Made by a program: the position numbers and the translations under genes
From: Zygnema cylindricum
Taxonomy: Eukaryota > Streptophyta > Zygnematophyceae > Zygnematales > Zygnemataceae
DNA length: 64,000 nucleotides
Direction: 5' to 3'
NCBI GenBank assembly: GCA_037447655.1
Contig: JBBHKE010002075.1
Span: forward strand, 312,730 to 376,729
Shown here: positions 1 through 10,934 of the stretch, in pieces
Numbering within the stretch: the stretch's first letter is position 1
Layout: each line of letters begins with the position of its first letter
The notes under the pieces: model-generated
What the model was told of the DNA's origin: nothing
The model's database searches: none
The model's input: only the letters and a program-made list of their open reading frames with translations

Positions 1-12
1 TACAAAATCAAC

Positions 13-580
13 TTCGGCCATGGCTTCCTGCTAGGGTTTTTCGACCTTCCCGTCGTCTATCCAGCGTCAAATTTCGCGTGCGGATACTTTTCGGAACGTA
101 TTTTTCAAGTCCTTTCTTTTGATAGAAAAATCAGCTCCATCCGCTCTTTCGTCTTTCACTAATCGGAGTCATCAATTTCGGCCGTTTTCCTCTTTCATTT
201 CTGTGGCCATTTCTTGCAAACAATACCGCCTAAATTGGCGTGCCATTAGCCAACGATAGGAGTTTTCGCAGTTACTACCTTTTTTTTCGTCATACTCAGT
301 TCAATTTGAGGGGAATTAATTTTTAGTCACTTCCTCCTGCAGTTTTATTTTTCAGAACCTTTATTTTTCTGGACAAGCTAGCTGCATCTGTTTCCTTCAT
401 CTTTTTCATAATCGGCTCTGTCGCCTTTGGCCAATTTCCTACAAAAAACAAAAAAAAATTGGCCGGCGACCTTTTACAACCTTCGACCATGGCTTTATGC
501 TAGAGTTTCTTGATCTCCCCTTCTTGTATACGGCGCAAAATTTGGCGCGCTAGTACTCTCCGGAATTTGCTCTACAGAAA
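13..580. repeat. Imperfect direct repeat in the leader of a retroelement gag
   Basis: Positions about 13-120 and 474-580 are diverged copies of one another. Both run from a CCATGGCTT core through a stretch reading roughly 'tgctagrgtttytygay' to a TTTCCGGAA-like end. The spacing is about 460 bp. A shorter 'taatcgg...ggcc' stretch near 160-200 also recurs near 405-440, so the leader looks like a decayed tandem duplication. It lies just upstream of the gag relic and may be LTR or untranslated leader of that element. No LTR boundary or primer site was found. Confidence 0.5.
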
Positions 581-751
581 TCAACCACGACTTTTTCCGA
601 TTATTTTTTTTTTGTTGCTCAAGAGGTTTCTTTTTTTTCCACTTTTCTTTCACCTCTTCGGATCCACCGAGGGGACCATACCGAGCACATCCTGCACTGC
701 CACCAGGCGTGCAACAGCACAAGTGATCGCCATCCACTGACTCCGACTCTT

Positions 752-928
752 ATGGCCCCTCACAAGCGGCGGGCGTCACGCTCCCCGTCGCCGTCTTCTT
801 CGGATCATGCTCGACCACGGTTGAATACCTCAGATGAGACCCTTAACCTTGACCCTCCGTCACTTATCAGTTCGCCCTTGCGGCTCGCGCTGCAATTCCA
901 TCCCGCCCTGCAATGCTGGTTCCTCTAA
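752..928 (+). pseudogene. Possible N-terminal piece of the broken gag (58 codons)
   Basis: This is a short open frame beginning MAPHKRRASRSPSPSSS, basic and Ser/Pro-rich. It overlaps the start of the next gag piece in a different frame and ends in TAA at 926-928. Its place directly before the gag-like sequence suggests that it is the gag N-terminus, split off by a frameshift. A chance open frame cannot be excluded. No domain is recognisable. Confidence 0.25.
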
Positions 929-1956
929 AGGATCAAATATCAGTTGTTTTCAGTTTATTACAAGAAGAGTACCGAATGCAGAATCTTGATCAGGTCAAAG
1001 AACTAATGAATTTCGAACGTCGGCCGGGCAAAACCGCTCTGGCATTGCGAGCACGTATGGAAACATTACGTGAAGCACTGCCAGATCTCATGTCAAACGC
1101 AGAGGCAGTTTAAAAATTTGTGGGGCAATTTCCCACCCAATCTCGACGTTTCATTCAAAGCCATTTGACTGAGGCATATGGCCTCAAGGGCAATTTCCCA
1201 CCCAATCTCGACGTTTCATTCAAAGCCATTTGACTGAGGCATATGGCCTCAAGTTTACCTTCGAGCAGGCTGCAGAGTATGCCGTACGGTATGAAATGCA
1301 GACCAGCTGGTGGGACGCTCATGAGCGACTCAAATCTTCTCCTAAGGCAAACCCGAATCCTAATCCTAATCCACGCAACCCATGGCCCAATCCGAGACCC
1401 CCAATGACTCCAGCCATGGGAACATTACCAACAATCCCTAATGTTCGGATATGTTTTCCATGTGGTAACACTAGTCACGACGCACGTAGCTGTCCGGATA
1501 AGACCGCCACATGTGCTCATTGTAATCAATCAGGTCATTATGTACATCAATGTCATTTTAAAAATCCCGATTTCAGATATGAAAATCAAATCAAAATCGG
1601 TGGTATACCTGCTCGCTTGGCAAAAAATGGTCACTCCACCCAAAGGAATGGAGAAAGACAACCCTCCAAAAATCAGCACGAGGGACGGAGAGAAAGCCGA
1701 GATGCAGGCCACTATAGCAGCCATGATGAAGGAGCAGTTTGCCGCGCTTATGGCGCAGGTCAAACCGCAACTAACCAGAATGGCTCGAACTGTGGTCCAC
1801 TTGCCCTCTTTTATTGGGGGGTCTCTTTGGGAGTCCACTATTCAACAGCAGGCGGCTCAGTTTAAAGGGACTCCCAATCATAATTGTGAGTCAAAATCCA
1901 TTAACACGCATATCCCTCTATCATTTACTGATCCTTTTTTTTCTTTTCTTTCCTAG
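913..1956 (+). pseudogene. Broken retrotransposon gag with two CCHC zinc knuckles
   Basis: Gag proteins package retrotransposon RNA into particles. The first part (913-1113) is helical and charged, and ends at an in-frame TAA. Downstream, in another frame from 1230, comes an Asn/Pro-rich linker and then two perfect CX2CX4HX4C zinc knuckles, CFPCGNTSHDARSC at 1452-1493 and CAHCNQSGHYVHQC at 1512-1553. Two knuckles are more usual in Ty3-like gag proteins or cellular CNBP-type proteins than in copia, so the superfamily is left open. The reading frame is broken by the stop at 1111 and by a 65-bp tandem duplication (1123-1252). No protease or RT follows: the next recognisable coding sequence is an unrelated copia on the other strand. 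From 1957 to 2126 I see nothing. Confidence 0.65.
1123..1252 (+). repeat. Perfect 65-bp tandem duplication inside the gag relic
   Basis: Positions 1123-1187 and 1188-1252 are identical 65-bp copies. Since 65 is not a multiple of three, the duplication shifts the gag frame. Perfect identity beside otherwise decayed coding sequence suggests that it is recent. Confidence 0.95.
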
Positions 1957-2126
1957 CTAAGTCCATGTGTTCGGAATAATTTGTTTCTTTTTGGGCAAAT
2001 TCGTTTATTATTTCTTGCATTATATATGCTTTGTTCTCCGATTGTGGTCATAAATACTGTACATATGTAATGGTCATTCATTTGCTGGTGTTTTCGGCGA
2101 CCCACGCGGGATGTGATGCATGCAAT

Positions 2127-5100
2127 TCACAGTTGTACTGTCTGGCACGACATCTTCTTGCATAACATACACAGAGTGATCTGAACTTATCCTTACAAAG
2201 CCTAGTCGAGTTAGAAACTCATCTAACTTCAAGTTTTATTGTATGGAGGCCTATTTTAGCCCATAAAAAAGATTTTAACAATTTGCACACTAATTTCTCT
2301 TTTCTTTTCTCTAAATACATTTCTGGTTGCTGCATATAGATGGTTTCTTCAAGCTCCTCATGAAAAAGGCTGTCTTGACATCCATTTGATGTATTTCTAT
2401 ATTTTCATTTGTAGCGAGACTTAACAAAATCCTGACAAGTGGAAACCTCACAACACGAGAGAAAGTCTCCTCAAAATTAATTCATTTTTTCTCAATGTAT
2501 CCCTTGGCCAAAAGTTTGGCCTTGTACCTTTCAATGGTGTTGTCCAGGTGCAGCTTCACCTAGAACACTAATTTATTGCTGTTGGATTTTGTGTTTGGAG
2601 GAAGATCCACCAACTCCCACATTTTAGCCACTATAATTGACTTCATTTCGTCGTTTGCTGCATCAAACCACTCGGTTATTTCAGGTGATGAGAAAGCCTC
2701 CCGAATGGTTAGAGGTTTCTTTGAGGCGGTAGAGTAGGCAATGTGCGAACTTGATTGCAGACGGCTATAAGAACTCTTTCCAATTGGAAATTTTGAGGTT
2801 GAAATCGATGGAGTTTTTGCATTTCGAGTCTGTCGTGTAACTGGATCTCCTTCCCTCCGAAAATTTTGAGGTTGAAACCGATGGAGTTCTTCCATTCCGA
2901 GTCAATCGTATAACAGCCTGTGCAAGCTCTGACCGCGGCTGAGCAAGTTAAAATAGAACAAATGGAGGAGCTTGAAAAATTGAAAAAGCAGGCTTTGTTA
3001 CCGTAGGTCGTGGTACCTAAAAATAAGTCGTCTGTTTGGGGTCAAAAATCACATATTCCTGCACTTTGTTTTGTTGCAGTTGATCTGGTACTTTGAAGAG
3101 ATCGAGTGATTCTTCTTCATATTTAATAATGATGGTCCTAGATACAATGATTTTTTGTCTATCTAGAACAAAGACTCTGTACCTTTTTGAGTGATTATCA
3201 TATCCCATGGGAATACCCGGTAATCTTTTAGGCTCCATTTTCCAATTGTTCTAAAATGTATTTAGAATGAAGCACTTGCTGTAAACAACTTTGAAATAAA
3301 TGACCTAAGATTTCTTGCCTGTCAATAACTCATTTGGAGTTGTACTTACCGACCTGAACCTAATCATTTTTTAATGTAAACCGCGCAGTTAAGAGCTTCA
3401 ACCCAAAATTTCAAATCTACAATTTTATCTGCAACAAGGACCTAGCACTTTCTGTTATTATTTTATTTAGTCTTTATGAGACACCATTCTTTTGTGGTGT
3501 ATAAAGAACTGTCACCAGATGACTGATGCATTCTTGAAGAAGAAATTGTTCAATTTTTTTGATGTGTACTCCTTGTTGTTGTCCAATCTGAGGTCCAAAT
3601 TTGGAACTCCATGCAGTTTTTCTGCCCATGCGTTGTAGTGTTTGAATTGTCCGAACACTTCGCTTTTTTCTTTCCTGAAATATACCTTAGTAAATCTAAG
3701 AAAATCACAAGTAAACGTAACCATAAATCGTACTCTTGGAGCAAATGGCACTTGATTTTTTCCGAGAACATCAGAGTGGATTTGTTTTAAAAGTTTGTCT
3801 GACCGGTGTTTTCATTCCTAAGGAAATGGTAGCTTGTTGATTTTTCCTATGGAGCAACCATCACACGTTTTAATCGGCCCATGTGTGAGTGACACTCCTT
3901 CTATGTTGCTAGCATTGACCATTTTTTCAAGCTATCAAAGTTTATATGTCCTAATATTTTATGCCATAATGAATTTTCAAACATAACACTGGAGTATAGA
4001 ACATCAGTTTCTTTAAGATTTGCAATATCCATGCCGTACATTTTGCTTCCATCTCTCGTTCTTTAACTGCTACCTTTCCTACTTTGCTAACCACCTGTCT
4101 ACCGCATTTAAGAATGACCTTAAAACCTTTGCTTTCGACTAAAGAAATAGAAAACAATTTTTTTAAAAAATTTGGAACTTACAAGACATTGTGAAGAGTT
4201 CTCTTAACTCACTTTCCCCCCACATCTACGAGCAAAGATACATGACTCTGAGATTTTGTTTGCACACTCATGCCAGAAGCATAGTAGATATTATTTGGAG
4301 GTGTTTTTGGCATATTTGTAAAAATTGACTTGTTCTAGCACATGAAAATTGACTTGTTCCAGCACATGTGGGCTGATGTGTCGGTGTCCATGATCCTTCC
4401 AGCGTCCTTCGATCCCTCTATCTTTGCCGCTATAGCAAATAGCTCCGTGTAATCATGTTCCGTGAAGCTTGGAGACTTATCTTGTTGATTTACAGAATCT
4501 TATACAGGGCATTGTTTTTTGATGGATTGCGTGAAAAACCTTGGTTAAACTGACTTTGCTGCAAACCAAGCGAGTATAATCCTGTTTCATTTGCCTTTTT
4601 AAGTTTAGGACACTACGTGTATCCTTGACTTCGTTTTGAACAATAAAAATAAGCATTAAATGACTGTCTATTTTGGCCCTGATTAAACTGTTTAAATTAA
4701 CTCTGATTCAGATTAAATTGATTCTTTTGTGGATTAAATTGATTCCTTGATTGATTAAACTGAGTACGTTTGTCAACATCTATGCTAAAATCTTCTACTT
4801 TTTTTTCTCCATGTAGAACTATAGACGTAGCGTCATCTTCCAATAAGATATTGATTGCTAACTGTAATGTCCAACTAGACTCATCATGTTGTTTCAACTT
4901 GACAGATGCATCTTTCATACTGCAAGGAAGACCTCTAGTAACCAATGCAGCCTGCTGAAATTCAGGAAATGTACCGTCAGCACCTGCATATGCATCGATA
5001 AGTGTCCAAAGTGTCCAAAAACTATCTGTATACTCTGCCATTGTCCCCCCATAGTATTTGTAATCCCAAATTTTTCCTGCCAAAAGAAGTTCCTCTTAAA

Positions 5101-5436
5101 CATTCGTCTTTTCATTTAGACGCTTTAAGTGATTTCCAAATATCAATCGCCTTTATCATCTTAAGTCGTGACATGAGCAGATTTCCCAATAGACAAAGTT
5201 TTAGAGGTTTTTCGAGCTTGTGAATTCTTCTTCCCCCTAGTCAGATCACTTTCGTCAAGTGATCCATCTAATATATCCAGTAAATTTGCAGTTTCAAAGT
5301 AATATTCCACCATATCAGCCCCATAAGCATACTTTTGTCCCTTGAAGATAGGAATTCTTAAGGAAAGGCCCACAACCTCTTGTTATATGACCACTCGTTC
5401 AAGTGGAGCTGCAGCAATAGTTGTAGAAGTTGACAT
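2127..5436 (-). pseudogene. Decayed Ty1/copia gag-pol (family C), 3' truncated
   Basis: Read from 5436 leftwards. Gag starts MSTSTTIAAAP at 5436 and soon meets a stop. A UBN2-type gag region follows (5373-4700) with the copia pattern GGTMAEYTDSFWTLW. A decayed zinc knuckle lies near 4615-4660, with first Cys to Tyr, His to Gln and a stop. Protease is near 4400, where the active-site DTG reads DTD. Next come the GAG-pre-integrase region (4157-3850), integrase pieces (3751-3240) ending in the MEPKRLPGI...YRVFVLDRQK block, the linker, and the start of RT (2895-2170, with the WELVDLPPNT block). Many stops and frameshifts are present. RT ends near 2165, before the YVDD block. No LTR was recognised at either end. 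It belongs to the same subfamily as the fragment at 62025-64000. Confidence 0.85.
4321..4368 (-). repeat. 24-bp tandem duplication in the copia protease region
   Basis: Positions 4321-4344 and 4345-4368 differ at one base. The duplication adds eight codons in frame (reading CWNKSIFM-like twice on the minus strand), right after the protease active-site region of the relic. Confidence 0.85.
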
Positions 5437-5736
5437 GATGAAAGCAAAAGCTGACAAGTATCTTATCAAACAACTTTTTTCAGACAGTACAAAGTTCAAC
5501 CCAAAAGTCTTATTCATGCCAAATAAGATACAAACATAGTATACTATGAACATTAACAATTCCCAAAATTGCAATTTAATTGATTCAGGAAACCACAAGA
5601 TATTGTATCTGAAACGCAGTTTTTTAGATATCCATAGTCCCAAAATTGGATACATATCTCTTTCTAAGTCCTAAGCTTTAAACACTAAGTGAGTGTCTAT
5701 TGCTCACCGTCAAATCAGATGTCTACACTTGGAACT

Positions 5737-5948
5737 GTAGTACTATACCATGATACAACAAAGTACTTAGTACTGTACCATGATACGACAAAGTACCTAA
5801 ACTGTACGTTACTGCATCCATAGTACTTTCAAAACCCTAATTGTAGTACTGTGCCATGATACAACAAAGTAATTAGCACTGTGCTATGATACGACAAAGT
5901 ACCTAAACTGCACGTCACTGCATCCATTGTACTTTCAAAACCCTAATT
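5737..5948. repeat. Two 106-bp tandem copies with an internal sub-repeat
   Basis: 5737-5842 and 5843-5948 are tandem copies differing at a handful of bases. Within each copy, the block 'ccatgatac[ag]acaaagta' occurs twice, about 32 bp apart. The array lies upstream of the decayed copia of family C (minus strand) and could be part of its LTR. I found no LTR ends. From 5437 to 5736 I see nothing else. Confidence 0.85.
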
Positions 5949-6579
5949 GCTACTTGCCGTAAAATAAACAGTGAAACATTGTTTTTTAATGCGCTAAACA
6001 ACAATCAAATGATTTCCATATATTTACAAATATTAAACCATACAATTAATGTTGTTGTTGCTTAGTCAAATTTGATCACAAAAGTCTAGCTAACTGTGGT
6101 CTTAAAGTACAAAACACCTTAGTACGTACGGTGTGTTGCGTTACTTGTGGTCCAGGCTCAATCGCGTCCGTTGGCTCGATTCGTATCAACGATTCATACT
6201 TGCTCTCGTATAAAATATTTCTCGGACGTTTGTGTCTGACTCCGCCTGTGTGATTTTGCGAATCCGTTTGTTTGATGTTTAACACGTGTAAGTGAGCGTT
6301 GGCGCCCTTCAACAATACGTGCAAGATCCTCAAGTGCTGACGCATGTCATTGTAGAAGTACAATACACTCTATAGTCATTTTCTACTGTAACACTATAAA
6401 AGGTAAGTATTTTATCTGACTTAGACAAAAATATTCTAAGTCCTAAAGCTCCTCTCACAACCCCATCTATTAAGGAGAAATCTTTCTAAATTCAACAATT
6501 TATTCTCTTCAATTGTGTATGATAGTTAAATTACGATTCCTCGAGATAAGGTTTCATATGCCTTTATCTATTTCGCGGA
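5949..6579. other. No supported gene; one unassigned minus-strand open frame
   Basis: A 95-codon frame at 6076-6363 (minus) is CpG-richer than its surroundings, with a protein containing His- and Arg-rich stretches and no motif I recognise. It could be an LTR fragment or a chance frame. The rest is AT-rich with no repeat or signal that I can support. Confidence 0.4.
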
Positions 6580-7000
6580 GAAACTATGTAATATCGGTTT
6601 AATAGGGTATCTATCTAAATGTGTGGTTTCGTGTCCCCAAGGTTTATCTTCCGACTTCGTTGTCTCTATGTGATTCTAAATTGTGTCTCTATCAAAAAGA
6701 ATCAAAGCTTTCTTTCCCCCTATCCTATCCCAATGCTTTATGAATAAATTTGTTAGAGATACTAAGTTGGAGGACCTCTTGCACTCTAATGACCTTCCTA
6801 AGCTCTCCGACTCTTAAGTGGCCTTTGTGATCCTCACTTATTGTTTTTGTCAAGATCCTCTCTATCTCGCTTGAACAGTTCCATCAATCGCTCCATTTTT
6901 GTCTTCTTTTAAAGACTAAAACGGTAAACATTTTACTTTTCTCCACTACCTCGATGGGCATGGGATTTTTGATCAACCTAAATGCGCATTTTCTCGCCAA
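6580..7000 (+). pseudogene. Fragment of a LINE-like reverse transcriptase
   Basis: The stretch aligns by eye with 37330-37680 of the LINE copy further right. Both contain a 'tggttt[cg]gtgyccc[ac][ac]gg' block and, later, a shared run ending in 'cctctctatctcgc'. The protein signal here is weak because of stops and frameshifts. It is identified by nucleotide similarity to a copy that does carry RT motifs. It is followed at 7130-7700 by the family's 3' region, so it looks like an internally deleted LINE copy. Confidence 0.5.
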
Positions 7001-7129
7001 CAACCCGTCATCCCTATTTTGAACGTCGTCTTGGATTTGGTTTATATTGCTACAGTTGTTCCGGTTGCCAATTCAGGTAGTGCCACTTCAAGTAGTTGTG
7101 CTTTGGTGGCACCTACCATCACGTATTCA

Positions 7130-7700
7130 TATATTGTGGATTTTTTTACCCATTTTGTCCCAAGTCGACCTCATTGTTTTCTTTTTTTATTTTTAACGTT
7201 TTTTGGGTACATTTCACGAAATTTTTTCACTACGAAGTATGTGCAAATATATAGCACAATATAATTCAATGCATAGGATTCACTTTTTACCTCCGCTGGT
7301 CCATATATCTTGTTAAGACTTTAAGTTCGAAAATTCTTTCAAAAGTTTCAGCATCCAAATGTTAACCTACATGGTACATTTAGAATGAGTCACGCAAGTA
7401 AAATGTTTTTTAGTAACTTGACCTAATGGTTGTCACGGCAGCCAATGAACGTATCCTTCCGATTACTTAGAACTCCAAATGGAATTTCGGCCTTAAACAA
7501 ATTTCGTTTTATTGATAAAACGTGAAATAACGCTAATTGGCCCATTTTGATTTTCAAATTAGGGGAGCATACCATATATAGAAAAATAAAAAAACAAGAA
7601 AAAAAAGGAAAAAAACTAATAGAAAAAAGAAAAGAAATTTAAATTAAAGAAAATAATAGAAAATAAATGAAAGAAAATAAACAAAAGAAAAATAAAAACA
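7130..7700 (+). repeat. LINE-like 3' region with A-rich tail (copy 1)
   Basis: About 450 bp match 18181-18745 at moderate identity. Shared blocks include 'atgtgcaaa', 'gcgattcacttttta'-like, 'ttcagcatcca.ttaacct', 'gagtcacgcaa'-like and 'gtgaaataacgct'. Both copies end in an A-rich simple tail, here AAATAAA/GAAAA runs at 7580-7710. A conserved 3' region ending in an A-rich tail after RT sequence fits the 3' end of a LINE family. Confidence 0.6.
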
Positions 7701-7769
7701 AAATAAAAAACGTCATTCCCTACGCAATTACCAACCGTTGCACAAACCCTTATGGGAATGTATAACTTG

Positions 7770-8785
7770 TTGTTTATAGCCATTTTCAGCCGAGAATGTA
7801 CCCTCGGAAGCACCACATACTACCCAAAACAGCCTCCTTTGATTCCACTCAGAATTCTACAAAATAACCAAACCCAGATGAAACTACTCAACCAGAGGCC
7901 ACTTAGTATTCCCACCAATTTTCATACAACAATACCAAACCGAATAATCACAACACTCAGTCAAAGTTGCAGAAAAGCAGCCTGCCATAACTTTGATAAA
8001 TATGACCAACTTCACAATGAAGCCCCAAGCAAACCAGAAACAAACTAGGTTTGCAAATTCGCCACAATATTGCCAATACAAAGAGGAACACACATGCAAA
8101 ATTTCAGATAATTCTGCCAATAAAACTGAGAGCAATTATCAGATGAAAATCCCAAAAAGAAGTAGGAACAGTTTCTGTCCAAAAGGTTCCTAAGTCTCAA
8201 AATGACTAAGTCCTACAAATATACACTTCAGCTTACTACTCACTCTACGGAGGCATACCAGCCGTACGTAATTAATCAACTACCTCTATTAATGTGAGTG
8301 TACTAACAGTCTACACTAATAATAAAAACACAGAACAAAACATTGTTACATATTTATAAGCCTTACGAATTCTTTCAAATGAATCTGGACAGTCCAAATT
8401 AAGTATCATGTGATGGACGCGATTTCGCGTCCCTCACCAAAATGTCCAAGTTTATGCCGCCGCTGTCTGTAGCTCCGGTGGCATCCAATTCACCAAATGT
8501 CGACCGCCGCATTATGTTTCGTACGGCCAGTTAATATTTCGAACATTATTCATCGGATCGCTTCACAATCCGCCGTACATTTCTTCGCGTCACTTGAAGT
8601 CCAATTCCGTACGTTCAAATTGTCTTAGTACTTAGTACGCATGCTGCTATGACTGCGATGTGACCAGTGCAGCATGGCAGCAAAATACCTTTCCATACAT
8701 GCTGCTATGGCAGCGGTGTGACCAACGCAACATGGCAGCATAGTAATGTGATATAGAGAGGACTAAAGGTTTCCAAAAACCAATA
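7770..8785 (-). mobile_element. LTR of family B (3' LTR of the left gag-only copy)
   Basis: The LTR start is at 8785 on the minus strand. It follows a polypurine tract (GGTTTGGGGGAG read 8797-8786) and reads TATTGGTTTTTGG, where the two sister copies read TGTTGG. Sister copies are at 13776-14179 (plus) and 14180-14911 (minus). Its first about 730 bp are supported by these copies (8785 to 8055). The left end, about 7770, is a guess because no second copy extends beyond 8055. Inside is a GCTATG-type short repeat and a CGCGATTTCGCG palindrome near 8418. No coding capacity is seen. Confidence 0.6.
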
Positions 8786-9114
8786 CTCCCCCAAACCTTT
8801 AGACTCTCTAAGCCACTGTCCACATTCCTCCCTTCTTCCCTTTGTTTAAATGTCACTCAATTAATTCTGTACATCCCAGAACAATTAGTATCATTTCTCC
8901 CCTAATTTGCAAATCCATTCGAACCTCTATTGTAAATCTTGATAGCATAACAAATCTAAACCACGTACTTCACTCACGAAACATTTTGTACGCACGATAC
9001 GTCGCGTACGCACGAAACTCATTTTCAAAAACTAACACTCCCCCGAAAATCTAGTTTCGTGAAACCGAAATAAATTTAAAAGCATGATAGCTGCTATGAT
9101 AACGGTGTCATATT

Positions 9115-9270
9115 AAGGCATTATAGCAGCATAGCAGCATAGCAACATAGCAGCATAACAACAAAGCAGCATAGCAACATAGCAGCATAGCAACATAGCA
9201 GCATAGCAGTATATCAACATAGCAGCATAGCAGCATAGTAGTATAGCAAAGCCCTATAGCAGCATAGCAG
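9115..9270 (-). repeat. GCTATG/GCTATGTT minisatellite, left arm
   Basis: Degenerate 9-10 bp units 'tgctatgct', 'tgctatgtt' in tandem on the minus strand, mirrored at 13236-13440. The same units recur inside the family-B LTR (8640-8750) and at 49380-49480. The repeat gives a long open frame of Leu/Cys/Tyr/Ala repeats, which I regard as an artefact. Confidence 0.85.
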
Positions 9271-9476
9271 AATGTAATCAACGTCTCCACTGCTCTAGCT
9301 CCCTAGTGCCATCTCTTCCAAAAATATGTCCTTCGTAGACACACCATCGCTTTCGCTGCCTCTTTCTAGGTCCTCAAAATAAAACTCTATTTTTCAATCA
9401 CTTTTAGACCAATCAAAACCTAAAATTAAAATTCCACGAATATTACTGATTGTCAATGGTAGTCACTTCCGTAGAG

Positions 9477-10297
9477 TTACTTTTCACGGCGTCTTCTTTT
9501 GACCACTTTCGGAATACGTTTTCCTATACGATTCATCCTTTGAATTCTATTTCTTTTTTTCGTTTTTTTACTGAATTTTAATGTTTTTCCCATTTTCGCA
9601 AATTTTTTTTCTTCTTCCGTATTATAAACTTCTTCACTTACTCCACTTTCCGGAACACGTTTCCTTTCTCCCTCTCTAAGTGTATTCATCTCCTCCTGCA
9701 AAATATATTTTGATTCAATTTCCAAATCCCCTTCACTTCCTCCAAGTATTCCTACTTCAACAACCACTTCCTCCTCCGAAACTTTATCACTCACCAATCT
9801 GTCGCTGAAAAATATGTCAAAAACTGACTCCTTTTCTTTCACCTCTTTCTCCACTAATTTTCCGGTGACAACAAATTTTTCTTTTCCTCCCTTATGTTCC
9901 ACATCTTGAAGAGTAACAATCGGCAAGTATACAAATTTGTCCACGGGAAGTGTAACCTTTAGTTTAGGGGGTTGAACTCGATTTACATCCCATCCCTTTC
10001 TGAAGGTTCATGTGACACATGCAATTTTATATAGCGGACATACCCTGAACGTATGCCCTAAATCATTACAGTAGAAACAATTTTCTACCTTACAACTTTT
10101 CTTCTTTTTTCTCTAGAACTGTGATCTGACACCTTGAAAATTCCCCTTAATCTGTATAGCCTTGTTATTAGCCACTTCCTCTAAAACATACCTAACTGCT
10201 AAAGGTACGTTCCAATCCCTTTTATCAACTTGTCTTAATCTATCTACAACACACCTATATTCCTTAGGTAATCCTTTCATTAACATGTAAGCCTTTC
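9477..10297 (-). pseudogene. Gag C-terminal half of gag-only element B (left arm)
   Basis: Read leftwards. A gag core remnant is followed by an intact CX2CX4HX4C knuckle, CFYCNDLGHTFRVC (10079-10038). After frame breaks comes a 155-codon open frame (9944-9477) rich in Glu/Lys. It ends in a strongly basic, nuclear-signal-like tail (KKTKKRNRIQRMNR...KRRRREK) and a stop. No protease, integrase or RT follows: only about 690 bp separate the stop from the LTR. That is the layout of gag-only non-autonomous LTR elements (TR-GAG type). The 5' part of this gag is replaced at 10297 by copia family-A gag, joined at a short AAAGGCT overlap, which shifts the frame. Confidence 0.7.
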
Positions 10298-10934
10298 ATC
10301 AGTAAACAGTTAACCTTTTCTTTTTCACTAAAATCTTTTCCCGCACTGTGTAGCTCCATGAAGAGTGTAGCAAGCTCATTGCAAAAATCCAACATATTTC
10401 CCCCTTTGTATACATACTCCTTAACTTTCTGATCAGCCAACTGTTGTTGCTGAATCGTACCACTTCGGTACATCTCTATGAGAGCCATCCAAAGATCGGA
10501 TGCCCTTTCTACCTGCAAATGAGGACATGCAAGTCCTTGAGTGAGATGGCGTAGGATGAAGTGCTTTGCCGCCATATTGTTGAAGTCCCAGGTTTTGGTA
10601 TAATTCTCCTTGTTCCTCGGAATAGGTGAATATGAATGCCGAAACCAATTGCTATTGGTGTGGTCGCCTCCTTCTCCTTTCCTTTGTCCACTACCTCTCC
10701 TTCTTTTATTTCCTCCATTGAAGGTGGATCCTCTTTCCTGGTGACTCTGCTTCCTCCAAACCCTGGAGGAATTCCAAGATTTGATGGACGCCCTAATCGT
10801 CCACTTACTATCCCCAAAAACATCTTTTCATATAGAGCTCCTATCATCATACTTTCCTAGTATATGAAGCCAATTCCATTAAACATTGGTACCCTGGAGG
10901 GTGGGCCCATAACCTGAAACTCTGAGACCTCCAT
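10298..10934 (-). pseudogene. Copia family-A gag, N-terminal part, starting inside the LTR
   Basis: The frame starts at ATG 10934, inside the adjacent LTR, and crosses the primer site without a stop. It reads MEVSEFQ then VMGPPSRVPMFNG, closely matching the intact element at 50687. The tryptophan of the YWE block is then a TAG stop. Two further pieces in shifted frames follow. One carries LGIPPGFGG (near 10760). The other is the UBN2 gag core with SDLWMALIEMYRSG, QQQQLADQKV and YKGGNMLDFCNEL (10575-10298). It ends abruptly in element-B gag at 10297. It is non-functional as it stands. Confidence 0.8.
10900..10914 (-). other. Primer-binding site, half initiator tRNA-Met
   Basis: The sequence GGTTATGGGCCCACC (minus) abuts the LTR end TTTCA. 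It complements the anticodon arm of initiator tRNA-Met, as at Drosophila copia, where an internal tRNA fragment primes. An identical 15-mer occurs at 50707-50721. Confidence 0.85.

Larger units (their letters stand above)
8383..10297 (-). repeat. Left arm of a large inverted repeat
   Basis: This 1.9-kb stretch is the reverse complement of 12238-14179 with high identity (mostly single-base differences plus a few small indels). It covers the gag C-terminus, minisatellite, polypurine tract and first about 400 bp of the family-B LTR. The arms are separated by a 1.94-kb loop holding copia family-A sequence. The inner end sits at a shared AAAGGCT, the outer end at the LTR block 'atctggac'. Confidence 0.9.

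Noticed and set aside
5383-5655. 90-codon minus-strand frame upstream of the copia relic as a separate gene
   Set aside because: Its last residues (MSTSTTIAAAP...) are the copia gag start. The preceding part is AT-rich leader with no motif.
6076-6363. A gag or host gene on the minus strand (95 codons)
   Set aside because: No motif, no splice context and no homologous copy elsewhere in the window. It is left as an unassigned open frame.
9108-9290. Open frame of Leu/Cys/Tyr/Ala repeats (also 13191-13439)
   Set aside because: Product of a GCTATG minisatellite between gag and the LTR of element B, with no conserved start or domain.
9081-9300. CRISPR-like array
   Set aside because: The short GCTATG repeats have no regular spacers and belong to a retroelement in a eukaryotic genome.
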